NCBI RefSeq assembly: GCF_965227785.1
Contig: NZ_OZ245785.1
Coordinates: forward strand, 1,550,001 to 1,614,000
From: Gracilimonas sp965227785
Lineage (GTDB): Bacteria > Bacteroidota > Rhodothermia > Balneolales > Balneolaceae
Direction: 5' to 3'
Length of the DNA stretch: 64,000 nucleotides
Below are positions 53,246 to 62,167 of this stretch, one piece after another. Position 1 is the stretch's first letter. Every line of letters starts with the position of its first letter. A program made the position numbers and the translations under genes. Below the pieces are notes generated by a model. That model searched no databases and was not told the origin of the DNA. It was given only the letters and a program-made list of their open reading frames with translations.

Positions 53246-55999
53246 ATGAAAAGATCTCATTTCTCTCTTCTGCTGCTTACAGTTACGCTCTTATTAAGCA
53301 GTCAGTTACTCGCTCAGGATAAAGTGCTCAATGTTGATGACTACAACCGCTGGTCGCACATAGTGGGTGTGGAACTATCAAATAATGGAAACTGGATGGC
53401 CTACGGACTTCGCCCAAACGGCGGTGACGATACCTTGCACGTGGTATCGCTGGTTAACGATGCCCAATACACAATCCCCCTCGGAGAAGACGCTGTTTTC
53501 TCCGATAACAATAACTGGGTGGCTTATACCATCACCGTTGACGAAGAAAGCCGGAAGAAAATGCAACAGAAAGGGGACCAAGTCTTTGAGAAGGCAGAAT
53601 TACTTAATCTCAATTCCGGGGAAAAATATACCATAGAACGCTCCGCTGATATAGCTTTCTCCGAAGATGGCAAGTTTTGGGCGGTTCGCCGGGAGAAGCC
53701 GGAATCAGACAAGAGTAAACATAGAGGCAGTGATTTAATTCTCAGAAACCTGGAAACCAACCAGGTTCATAACATTGGGAATGTCTCGGAATTCGCTTTT
53801 AACAAAAAGAGCAGCATGCTTGCTTATCTGGTAGATGCGAGCGATCAAACCGGGAACGGAGTATATCTTCATAATTTATCCTCGGGTACACTTGTCACTT
53901 TAGATTCTGATACGGCTTCATATTCAGGGCTTGACTGGGATGATGCTGATGCTCCCCGAAAAGACTGGAATTCAAAAGGAAACAGCCTGGCCGTTCTTAA
54001 AGGGCAATCGGTGGATACCTTAATTCACAACGAAAATAAACTGCTGGTTTTCCGGAACCTGAACAGGAACATCAGTAAAACCATCCTCGACCCTAACTCG
54101 GCGCAGAACTTTCCGGAAGAAATGGTAATCAGCGGTAACCGCAACCTGTCGTGGAGCGAAAACGGGGGACTGATATTTTTCGGACTTGATGAGCAGGAGC
54201 CTAAGCTCAAGATGGACAAAGACACTGTTGCCAACGTTGATGTGTTCCACTGGAAAGACGATCGTATTCAAACCGTTCAGGAACAGCAAGCCGGCCAGGA
54301 TCGCCGGTTCACTTTTGTGGCTTCATTCAACCCTAACAGCAATACGTTTGCCCGGTTGACCGATGAAGACATGGAAGAACTTGAATCCTCGGATCACAAT
54401 CGTTTTATGATAGGAAGAGATGAAAAGCCCTATACCAGCGACCTGAACTGGGGTGTTTCTCCCGCCGATTTATACCGGGTGAACCTTCAAAACGGAGAAC
54501 GAACTCAATTTGCGGCAGAAATAAAACGAACGATGGGATACTCACCGGATGGGCGTTACTTCCTGTATCAGAAACTGGCTGACCAGGATACTGCCCTGTT
54601 TGTGTATGATGTGCAACAGAACAAAAATATCAATGTCTCGGATGCCGCACCTGTTCATTTCAACAATGTTGATCACCCCTACCCGCACGAAAGCCCGACT
54701 TACGGAATAGCCGGGTGGACCAAAGACGGCAAAAATGTAATTGTGAATCATAAGTACGACCTCTGGATGCTTGCCCTGGATGGCTCAAAAGCCACAAATA
54801 TCACACAAGGACTTGGAGAGCAGGAGAAAACTATCTTCAGGTACGAAAACCTGGATGAGGAACAGGAATACATCGATACTTCCAAAAATCTCTTGCTTTC
54901 TGCTTTTGGTGAATGGACGAAAAAAGATGGCTTTTATCAGATGAGAATTGGCCGGAAACCGACACCGCTTGTTTTTGAAGACGCTAGTTTTGATGAAGTG
55001 GAAAAAGCCCGTGACACCGATCGTGTTATCCTCACCCGTGAGACCTTTGTGAATTTCCCTGATTACTATCATACAAATACTTCGTTCAAAAACTTCACCA
55101 GAATTACGGACGCTAATCCTCAACAGGCTGAATATGCCTGGGGAGAACGAGTGTTGGTTGAGTATGAAAACAGCAGGGGCGTCAAACTTCAGGGCACGCT
55201 GACGCTGCCTGCGAACTATGAACCCGGCAAAAAGTACCCGATGATCGTTTATTTTTATGAGAAAATGTCGGACCGGCACCACCAGTACTCCATGCCGGTG
55301 TATGACGACCGTCCGCATATGTCAACCTACGCAAGCAACGGATACCTTGTTCTCATGCCCGACAATGTATTCGAGTTCGGCAAGCCCGGAACCAGCTCGC
55401 TCGACTGTATTACTTCAGCTACTCAAAAAGTTATTGACCTTGGATATGCTGACCCCGAAAAAATTGGTTTACAGGGACACAGCTGGGGCGGATATCAATC
55501 CTCTTTTATCCTAACTCAAACCGACATGTTTGCAACGGTGGTGACGGGTGCCCCTCCTACAAACCTGACCGGATTTTATAACAACATCTATGGCAGAACC
55601 GGAACCAATCACCACGGAATTATGGAAATCGGACAAGTTCGAATGGGACGCGGAGTTACTCCATGGACTCACCGGGAAATCTACCAGCGTGAAAACCCCA
55701 TGTTCTACGTTCCTGAAATTGAAACACCGTTTATGATTTTACATGGAACGGATGATGGTGCTGTTGACTGGATGCAGGGACTTGAATTCTATAACGCAGC
55801 ACGGAGAATGGGAAAAGAAGTGGTGCTGCTTTCATACCCGGGAGAAGGACATCATCTGGGAAGAGAAGCCAATCAAATCGATTTCCAGATCAGGATGAAG
55901 CAATGGTTTGATCATTACGTGAAAGAAGTTCCGGCCGCGGACTGGATGGTGAACGGAATCCCGTATATAGAAAAGATGTACAACAAAGCCCGGAATTAG
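53246..55999 (+). CDS. Secreted S9-family (prolyl oligopeptidase-type) peptidase
   Basis: The 917-residue protein has a signal peptide (1-23, ending LLAQ), an N-terminal beta-propeller (about 30-600) and a C-terminal alpha/beta-hydrolase domain. The catalytic triad is visible: Ser near 746 in GLQGHSWGGYQSS, Asp near 835 in HGTDDGAVDW and His near 867 in GEGHHLG. Length and layout fit exported dipeptidyl-peptidase or glutamyl-peptidase-like members used in peptide scavenging. No clear terminator follows; the next promoter region starts within 25 bases. Confidence 0.94.
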   Translation: MKRSHFSLLLLTVTLLLSSQLLAQDKVLNVDDYNRWSHIVGVELSNNGNWMAYGLRPNGGDDTLHVVSLVNDAQYTIPLGEDAVFSDNNNWVAYTITVDEESRKKMQQKGDQVFEKAELLNLNSGEKYTIERSADIAFSEDGKFWAVRREKPESDKSKHRGSDLILRNLETNQVHNIGNVSEFAFNKKSSMLAYLVDASDQTGNGVYLHNLSSGTLVTLDSDTASYSGLDWDDADAPRKDWNSKGNSLAVLKGQSVDTLIHNENKLLVFRNLNRNISKTILDPNSAQNFPEEMVISGNRNLSWSENGGLIFFGLDEQEPKLKMDKDTVANVDVFHWKDDRIQTVQEQQAGQDRRFTFVASFNPNSNTFARLTDEDMEELESSDHNRFMIGRDEKPYTSDLNWGVSPADLYRVNLQNGERTQFAAEIKRTMGYSPDGRYFLYQKLADQDTALFVYDVQQNKNINVSDAAPVHFNNVDHPYPHESPTYGIAGWTKDGKNVIVNHKYDLWMLALDGSKATNITQGLGEQEKTIFRYENLDEEQEYIDTSKNLLLSAFGEWTKKDGFYQMRIGRKPTPLVFEDASFDEVEKARDTDRVILTRETFVNFPDYYHTNTSFKNFTRITDANPQQAEYAWGERVLVEYENSRGVKLQGTLTLPANYEPGKKYPMIVYFYEKMSDRHHQYSMPVYDDRPHMSTYASNGYLVLMPDNVFEFGKPGTSSLDCITSATQKVIDLGYADPEKIGLQGHSWGGYQSSFILTQTDMFATVVTGAPPTNLTGFYNNIYGRTGTNHHGIMEIGQVRMGRGVTPWTHREIYQRENPMFYVPEIETPFMILHGTDDGAVDWMQGLEFYNAARRMGKEVVLLSYPGEGHHLGREANQIDFQIRMKQWFDHYVKEVPAADWMVNGIPYIEKMYNKARN

Positions 56000-56020
56000 A
56001 TCACGGATATGTTGGATTTT

Positions 56021-56057
56021 TGTTCAAAAATGAACATTCGCTGTCTGTTTTCGAACG
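56021..56057 (+). promoter_or_regulatory. 37-bp dyad enhancer site 4
   Basis: TGTTC, 8 bases, ACATTCGCTGT, 8 bases, GAACG. The inner ACA/TGT and outer TGTTC/GAAC parts are kept, although the middle is less symmetrical. The centre, 56039, is 73 bases upstream of the promoter GG at 56112, the same as in the other three. Confidence 0.75.
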
Positions 56058-56109
56058 ATTTCCAATCCTAAATACCTCTCTGATTCAATAAAATCCCGTT
56101 TTTCATGAA

Positions 56110-56127
56110 ATGGCATCTTTTTTGTAC
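56110..56127 (+). promoter_or_regulatory. Sigma-54-like promoter upstream of the small gene at 56172
   Basis: ATGGCATCTTTTTTGTAC has TGGCA, GG at 56112-56113 and GT after N10 in place of GC. The predicted start is near 56137, about 35 bases before the ATG. Confidence 0.72.
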
Positions 56128-56171
56128 CTGATACAGTATAAGTTTCCAATATTCACTAAAACCGAGAAGCC

Positions 56172-56531
56172 ATGCACAATGTACGCGTTCAATTTACCGT
56201 TCCCAATGTCGAAAAGGTCGTAAACCTCGATGTGCATGTGAACGGAGAAAAACGAAACCTCAAATTCCGTGTCGAGACCTTTGACTGGCATTCTGAAAAT
56301 GGAAGTTCTGAGGATTTGATTAGCATTCTGAGGGATCGCATTATGAACTACGATTCTGAATGGGAACTCTATCACATCGGCTCTCCGTTTGATGATAAAA
56401 TTCCCGTTACCTTTAAATTTAAAATACCGAATGAGTTTAATCTCAATCCGTGTCTTTCTCTTTACTGCTTTCTGCTTAATCACAGGTTTTCAAAACCTGC
56501 AGGCTCAGTCTTCAGCTCCAACCTCCATTGA
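56172..56531 (+). CDS. Hypothetical protein under a sigma-54-like promoter
   Basis: The 119-residue ORF starts 35 bases after a predicted sigma-54 start. The first 90 residues look like a real globular domain (VRVQFTVPNVEKVVNLDVHV, then FRVETFDWHSENGSSEDLISILRDRI). I do not recognise a family. The last 33 residues overlap, in another frame, the signal-peptide region of the serine hydrolase gene (56431 onwards), and that part of the reading frame may simply be forced by the overlap. The arrangement implies translational coupling of the two genes. Confidence 0.6.
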   Translation: MHNVRVQFTVPNVEKVVNLDVHVNGEKRNLKFRVETFDWHSENGSSEDLISILRDRIMNYDSEWELYHIGSPFDDKIPVTFKFKIPNEFNLNPCLSLYCFLLNHRFSKPAGSVFSSNLH

Positions 56532-57453
56532 TGCTGTTTTTGAGGAAGCCGAATCCATCACTTCACTAAGAAGTGTACTTATTCAGCAAGAGGGCGAACT
56601 ATTAGGTGCCGAGTATTTCCGAAATGCCAGCGCCGATTACCCTTATAATATCAAATCGGCTTCCAAAAGCATTATTTCACTTTTAATTGGAATTGCTGTT
56701 GATAATGACTCCATTTCTCTAAATGAAACTTTAGGAGATTACTTTCCCGAATATTTCGCAGAAAACCCCAACCAGAAGAAAGAGAATATTACCATCCGTA
56801 ATCTGCTTTCCATGCAATCGGGATTGGAAACCACCAGCTTTTATAATTATGGGGCATGGGTAGTAAGTAATGATTGGGTGGAATTTCAGCTTGATCAGGG
56901 TTTTACAGAAGAGCCCGGCGGACAAATGGTTTACAGCACAGGAACCTCCCACCTGCTGTCGGTCATACTCACAAAGGCTACCGGAATGAGTACCAAAGCA
57001 TTTGCTGAAGAATACCTGTTCACCCCTCTGAATATTAGTGTGGGGGGATGGGACCGTGACCCTCAAGGCTATTATATGGGCGGTAACAATCTGGCAATGA
57101 CCCCGAATGACTTACTCAAAATCGGTCAGCTTATGCTAAATGGGGGCACCTATAACGGACAGCGTATCGTTTCCGGAAATTGGGTACGCGACTCCTTTAA
57201 AACCTACACTCGCAGCAACTATAACCCATATGATTATGGGTATATGTGGTGGAATCGCCCGGTTGGTGGCTATAAGGTATTTTTTGCCTGGGGATATGGC
57301 GGCCAGTACATTTTTATGATTCCTGAGCTGAAAAGCGTTGTAGTTATCACAAACTCCCTGGATGGAGCTACCCAAAGAAGAACCTACAAAGAGCCGATTT
57401 TTAACCTGTTGGAGAACGCCATTATCCCCTACCTGGAAATAGCGTCCTCCTGA
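56431..57453 (+). CDS. Exported beta-lactamase-family serine hydrolase (class C/DD-peptidase fold)
   Basis: With the start at the ATG at 56431, chosen because the signal peptide (about 1-26, ending NLQAQ) begins there, the protein has 340 residues. The S-x-x-K active site is S76-A-S-K79 (IKSASKSI). A Y-S-T motif near residue 173 (MVYSTGTSH) takes the place of Y-x-N. A GYGGQYIF segment near 290 corresponds to the third motif region. Such proteins are esterases, D-amino peptidases or true beta-lactamases; which one cannot be told. It may be co-transcribed with the small upstream ORF. Confidence 0.9.
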   Translation: MSLISIRVFLFTAFCLITGFQNLQAQSSAPTSIDAVFEEAESITSLRSVLIQQEGELLGAEYFRNASADYPYNIKSASKSIISLLIGIAVDNDSISLNETLGDYFPEYFAENPNQKKENITIRNLLSMQSGLETTSFYNYGAWVVSNDWVEFQLDQGFTEEPGGQMVYSTGTSHLLSVILTKATGMSTKAFAEEYLFTPLNISVGGWDRDPQGYYMGGNNLAMTPNDLLKIGQLMLNGGTYNGQRIVSGNWVRDSFKTYTRSNYNPYDYGYMWWNRPVGGYKVFFAWGYGGQYIFMIPELKSVVVITNSLDGATQRRTYKEPIFNLLENAIIPYLEIASS

Positions 57454-57458
57454 GTTCT

Positions 57459-58025
57459 CTACTTCTTAAGTTCAGCCAGAAGCTCTTGATAGCTTTCCGA
57501 GCTCACCCACTGCTGATACAGATCTTCATCTTTTTCTTTTAATGAAGCCGATGCCATTTCTAAAATTGCCGTTTTAGGCATTTTCAGTAATGTATAGCAA
57601 ACATATCCTCTGTCACCGGCTTCGCAAGTGCTGCCAACTTCTTCGACAGAATTTAGCCGGACTTCAAATTGCATACTAAACCAATTTCCGGACTCACCAC
57701 CTTCTTGTGTAATCTTTTTAGCAAAAGTACCCATCCTCCCCTGTATCTTATTTTGAATACCGGCTGCTTTTTGGGCAATTTCCATGGTAGCCTTACTGGA
57801 AGCCACCCTTGTCAACATTTCGTCCTGACCTTCAGGGCCACTCATTTCGCCAAATCCATACAGGTTGACGCCATCTTTATAAACCTCTCCGCAAGCCGGA
57901 TTCTGAGAGTTATTGTAATAATGAACAGCATATTCGGAAACTGAACAACTTAACTTTTTACTCGAGCTGCAAGCGGTGAGCATTAAACTCAGAACTAATA
58001 GTGATAAAAAAGATTGCATTCGCAT
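57459..58025 (-). CDS. Lipoprotein of unknown function (LPP20-like)
   Basis: The 188-residue protein starts with a lipoprotein signal peptide (LMLTACSSSKK, lipid Cys at residue 19). The mature part has an alpha/beta region with GFGEMSGPEGQDEMLTRVASSKATMEIAQKAAG (about 56-88), resembling the repeated-helix layout of LPP20-type lipoproteins in which a damaged-Ala-rich helix follows a G-x-G-E turn. Four further Cys may form disulfides. It is convergent with the serine hydrolase gene (5 bases between stops). Confidence 0.65.
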   Translation of the reverse strand: MRMQSFLSLLVLSLMLTACSSSKKLSCSVSEYAVHYYNNSQNPACGEVYKDGVNLYGFGEMSGPEGQDEMLTRVASSKATMEIAQKAAGIQNKIQGRMGTFAKKITQEGGESGNWFSMQFEVRLNSVEEVGSTCEAGDRGYVCYTLLKMPKTAILEMASASLKEKDEDLYQQWVSSESYQELLAELKK

Positions 58026-58248
58026 ATTGTACCCGTTTGTAAATTAAAATTTATTGTTAAGAAACTATTTTTAAATAACTAATGAATCAACCCTTAATCG
58101 CCCTGAGTTCTAACTCAAATTAATTTCATTTGAAGTTAGTGTTAATTTATCTCTTCTTTTTTTGTAACAATGCAATGGTTTGGCACTCTAATACTATGAT
58201 ACGTTGAGTCGGATTAAGCTCACTCTATAACCGGCTTTAAAATATTTA

Positions 58249-58266
58249 TTGGTACAATTGTTGGAT
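58249..58266 (+). promoter_or_regulatory. Possible sigma-54-like element upstream of permease 9
   Basis: TTGGTACAATTGTTGGAT resembles the permease 1 and 3 promoters (TTGGTACGATTGTTGA type) but has GG in the -12 position. The dyad site is absent at the expected centre of 58178. It is kept as a weak candidate that may answer to another activator. Confidence 0.45.
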
Positions 58267-58300
58267 GTTAAGTCTGTTGGCAAAGTGAAAGGAATCGCTG

Positions 58301-60763
58301 ATGTTTAAGAATTATCTAAAGATTTCGGTGCGGAATCTTTTAAAAAAGAAGGGATACTCTCTCATTAATATTTTGGGATTGGCTATTGGTTTAGCCACCA
58401 GTTTATTAATTGTGCTTTATGTATTGAATGAATGGAGCTACGATAAATTTCATTCGAACTCAGACCGAATTTATCGGGTGGTACAAACCATGACTTCCGA
58501 AGAACGGGTTGAAGAACAAGCTACCACCCCCTTCCTGTTAGGCCCTGTTTTGAATGCTGAATTTCCTGACCATATTGAAAAAACAGTCCGCTTTTTTGAT
58601 ATGCAGGAAGAAAATCACACCTTCCTGAACCGGGAAGACCAGGTCTCTTTCCGTGAGAGTAATTTTTATTTTGTAGACTCTACCTTTTTCGATGTTTTCT
58701 CAGCTGACCTAATTCAGGGAAATCCTTCCGAAGCACTTAAGAACCCTCTTTCCCTTGTTATCAGTGAAGACCTTGCTTCAAAATATTTTGGAGATGAAAA
58801 CCCCATCGGTCAATCCCTGAGTTACAAAGGTATTCGGGAAATGACTATCACCGGCGTCATGAAATCCTGGCCGGAACAATCACATATGAAGATTGACCTG
58901 GTGGCTTCATTCACCAGTTTAAATGAAATCTATGCCAGCAGTCCGGGATACGACCAAAGCTGGTTATGGAACCCTATTTGGACATACGTATTGACAAAAG
59001 ATGGTGCCAATACCGGCTCCCTTAACTCCCAATTAGCCACCCTGGAAGAAAAGTACTACCGGGCTTACTCCGGGTGGCCACAGGATGAATCGGTTGATAT
59101 TGAGCTTCAACCCGTCACCGACATTCACCTTACCTCTAACCGGGATCAGGAAATGGAAGTGAACGGTTCAATTACCTATATCTATATTCTGCTCGTTGTA
59201 GCAGGATTTATTCTGATTTTTGCCTGCATAAACTTCATGAATTTATCCACTGCCCGATCGATGGAGCGCAGCCGTGAAGTGGGAATGAGGAAAGTATTGG
59301 GCGGACACCAGAAGCAATTATTTTATCAGTTTATAGGCGAGTCGTTCCTGGTCACCTTCATTGCCATTATTCTTGGCATTGCTATCATGGTTATAGCGTT
59401 ACCTTTCTTCAATGAGCTGACCTCAAAATCACTCACCTTCAATCCTTTTGATAATATTTATACCATTCCCGGCCTCATCCTGTTAACGGCTTTTGTTGGA
59501 TTGATCGCAGGACTTTATCCTGCTTTGTATCTCTCTTCTTTTGAGCCGGCTGATGTACTCAAGGGAAGTTCAACCCGTGGAAAGAGGACTACTATATTTC
59601 GTAAGGTGCTGGTTACTTTCCAATTTACCTTATCGGTAATCCTGATTATCGGAACTTCAATCGTGTACTTGCAGCTCGATTTCATTCAGGATAAAGACCT
59701 TGGCTTTGATAAGAACTTTGTGGTTATGCTGCCAACCAAGCAAAACCTGATTGCCTGGGAATTTGAAAACTTTAAAGAGCAGAGTCTGGCTCATGCGCAG
59801 ATCGAAACGATTACCGGGCTGGGTAAAATACCAGGATCTGAACATACCGAGTATTACCGATATGTGCCTGCCGGTAACGGAAACAATCAGGATGGACTGA
59901 ACCTGGCACTTCATGTCACACATGATGTAGTCGAAACATTTGACCTGGAAGTGATTGCCGGCCGCTCTTTCTCCCGTGATTTCTCCACAGATGCTGAAAA
60001 AGCAGTTCTGATCAACCGAAAAATGCTCTCCCAGCTTGATGTTGAAACCCCTGAGGAAGCACTGGGTGAAACTATCTACCATTATACTCCCGACGGAGAA
60101 CGGCAATCTTTTGCCGTTATCGGTGTGCTGGAAGACTTCAACTATTCTTCCTTAAAGAAAGAAATTGAGCCCCTTGTCATTCGTCTTGTAGAGGGAACAC
60201 GTCCCATTCTCGGATACATTGAACACACGGCTGTCGAAATTGCCCCTGGAGACGTAACCGGAGCACTGGAACACCTCGAAAAAACCTGGAAAGAAGTAAA
60301 CCCCATCGATCCGTTTGAGTATCGCTTTCTTGATGAACGGTTGGCCGAAATCTATGAAACCGAAACAACGATGAGCTCCCTTTCTACCTCATTTTCTATT
60401 CTTTGTATCCTGATCGCGTGCCTGGGGCTCTTGGGGCTCGCCTCTTATTCAGCGCAGCTTCGCAAACAGGAAATCGGCATTCGAAAAAGCCTGGGGGCTT
60501 CGGTAGCCAATATCGTTGGTTTGCTCTCAAAAGACTTCCTTATCCTGGTAGGCATCGCAAACATCATTGCCTGGCCCGTCAGTTATTATTTAGGCTCAAA
60601 ATGGCTGGAAAACTTCACCTACCGATTCGACTTCATCAGCTCGCTGCCACTGCTGTTTTTAGGATCCGGATTACTCATGGTGATTATCGCCTTAGGCACC
60701 GTTGGGTATCATTCCGTCAAAGCCGCCCTTATCAATCCGGTAAACGCCATTCGTAGCGAATAG
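58301..60763 (+). CDS. MacB/FtsX-type ABC permease 9
   Basis: The 820-residue permease is separated from the main array by about 7 kb. It starts MFKNYLKISVRNLLKKKGYS. FtsX motifs are VGMRKVLGG (about 326) and IGIRKSLGA (about 725), and the C terminus NPVNAIRSE departs from the SLRSE ending of the others. It has no adjacent ATPase or adaptor gene, so it probably shares those of the main cluster or others in the genome. Confidence 0.92.
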   Translation: MFKNYLKISVRNLLKKKGYSLINILGLAIGLATSLLIVLYVLNEWSYDKFHSNSDRIYRVVQTMTSEERVEEQATTPFLLGPVLNAEFPDHIEKTVRFFDMQEENHTFLNREDQVSFRESNFYFVDSTFFDVFSADLIQGNPSEALKNPLSLVISEDLASKYFGDENPIGQSLSYKGIREMTITGVMKSWPEQSHMKIDLVASFTSLNEIYASSPGYDQSWLWNPIWTYVLTKDGANTGSLNSQLATLEEKYYRAYSGWPQDESVDIELQPVTDIHLTSNRDQEMEVNGSITYIYILLVVAGFILIFACINFMNLSTARSMERSREVGMRKVLGGHQKQLFYQFIGESFLVTFIAIILGIAIMVIALPFFNELTSKSLTFNPFDNIYTIPGLILLTAFVGLIAGLYPALYLSSFEPADVLKGSSTRGKRTTIFRKVLVTFQFTLSVILIIGTSIVYLQLDFIQDKDLGFDKNFVVMLPTKQNLIAWEFENFKEQSLAHAQIETITGLGKIPGSEHTEYYRYVPAGNGNNQDGLNLALHVTHDVVETFDLEVIAGRSFSRDFSTDAEKAVLINRKMLSQLDVETPEEALGETIYHYTPDGERQSFAVIGVLEDFNYSSLKKEIEPLVIRLVEGTRPILGYIEHTAVEIAPGDVTGALEHLEKTWKEVNPIDPFEYRFLDERLAEIYETETTMSSLSTSFSILCILIACLGLLGLASYSAQLRKQEIGIRKSLGASVANIVGLLSKDFLILVGIANIIAWPVSYYLGSKWLENFTYRFDFISSLPLLFLGSGLLMVIIALGTVGYHSVKAALINPVNAIRSE

Positions 60764-60832
60764 GCTTTGTTTATTTCCATCGATTGCTTACAATAAATGG
60801 AACCTTAAGAAAGCGGTAAGCATTAGGTTTAT

Positions 60833-62167
60833 ATGGGCATGATCAAAAAAATATCACTGTTTCTTCTGGGGTTTGTTTTATCCTCTGCCTACGCTCCGTC
60901 TGTATTAGCCCAAGCCGATTCCACGGATCAGACAACGGTAACCGTGATCACTGTTAAAGGAGCTATCGGGCCAACCACCACCAATTACATCCGAAGAGGA
61001 CTTGAAACAGCCCGCGAGCGAAACGATGAAATACTCATTATAGAACTCGACACTCCCGGCGGCCTTCTCAATTCCACACAAGATATTGTACAGGAAATGC
61101 TGGCTTCTGAAATGCCCATTGCCGTTTATGTAACACCCTCCGGGGGTAATGCCGGAAGTGCCGGCACCTTCATAACGCTGGCAGCTCATGTTGCCGCTAT
61201 GGCTCCTACAACTACTATCGGTGCAGCTTCACCGGTTTCTATGGGAGGGCAACAGCAAGACACCGTAATGCAGAAAAAGATTTTCAACTACTCCGAAAGC
61301 TTCATCGAAAACATTGCCAAAGAACGGGACCGGAACGCCGAATGGGCAAAATCTGCAGTACGTGACGGTGCGGCTATAACGGAAGCTGAAGCTCTTGAAT
61401 TGAACGTGATTGATTTTGTGTCCCAGGATTTAGACGAGTTACTGCTTCAGATGGATGGACTCGTATTTGAAGGCGATACTCTGCAAACAGCCAAAGCAAC
61501 TATAACCCGTGAAGATGAATCCTTTGCTGAGAAGTTCTTCAGTTTTATAATGCGTCCCGAGATTATGTTAATCTTGACGATGGTGGCCATTTATGGAATT
61601 GTAGGTGAAGTAACCAATCCCGGAGCTATCGTACCGGGTGTTGCCGGAGTGATCGCCCTGATATTACTGCTTTACGGATCAGCAACCATGCCGATTAATG
61701 TGGCCGGTTTTGTGTTAATCGGACTCGCCATCGTTTTATTTTTAATTGAAGCTTTCACACCCACTTTTGGAATATTGATAACGGGCGGGGCTGTATCCTT
61801 TTTTCTCGGAGCCCTCATGCTCTTCCAGGAATTTCCCAAAAACATGCAGCTCGACTGGTACTGGCTGGTTCCGGCGACCATCATGACTGCTATTTTCTTT
61901 GGCTGGATTGCCACTTCCGGTATCAAAGCCCAATTTACCGGCAACCGAACCGGGCTGGAATCCCTAATCGGGAAAAAAGCTAAAGTAGTGGATGATGTGA
62001 ATGAAAATGACGGACGGGTATTGATTTCCGGTGAATACTGGAATGCTGTGACCGAAGGAGAAGAAATTGAATCTAACGAATGGTGCGAGATTGTCCGTTT
62101 TGAAGGACTCACCGTTACCGTAAAACCATACACCCCAAATAAGGAGTTTGACCATGGAGTCAACTGA
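60833..62167 (+). CDS. NfeD-family membrane protease (ClpP-like N terminus)
   Basis: The 444-residue protein has a signal peptide (1-27) and a ClpP/SppA-like domain (about 35-225) with the catalytic Ser in PSGGNAGSAGTFITLA and a following GAASPV. Then come four or five membrane helices (about 235-365) and a C-terminal OB-fold NfeD domain (about 380-440). It is the long, protease-bearing form (NfeD1b-like). The slipin gene overlaps its 3' end, and this pair is conserved across bacteria and archaea; the protease is known in one archaeal example to cleave its stomatin partner. Confidence 0.94.
   Translation: MGMIKKISLFLLGFVLSSAYAPSVLAQADSTDQTTVTVITVKGAIGPTTTNYIRRGLETARERNDEILIIELDTPGGLLNSTQDIVQEMLASEMPIAVYVTPSGGNAGSAGTFITLAAHVAAMAPTTTIGAASPVSMGGQQQDTVMQKKIFNYSESFIENIAKERDRNAEWAKSAVRDGAAITEAEALELNVIDFVSQDLDELLLQMDGLVFEGDTLQTAKATITREDESFAEKFFSFIMRPEIMLILTMVAIYGIVGEVTNPGAIVPGVAGVIALILLLYGSATMPINVAGFVLIGLAIVLFLIEAFTPTFGILITGGAVSFFLGALMLFQEFPKNMQLDWYWLVPATIMTAIFFGWIATSGIKAQFTGNRTGLESLIGKKAKVVDDVNENDGRVLISGEYWNAVTEGEEIESNEWCEIVRFEGLTVTVKPYTPNKEFDHGVN

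Noticed and set aside
58181..58200. TTTGGCACTCTAATACTATG as a second sigma-54 element upstream of permease 9
   Set aside because: It has TGGCAC but CT after the 10-base spacer and no TTG box, so it does not fit as well as the element at 58249.
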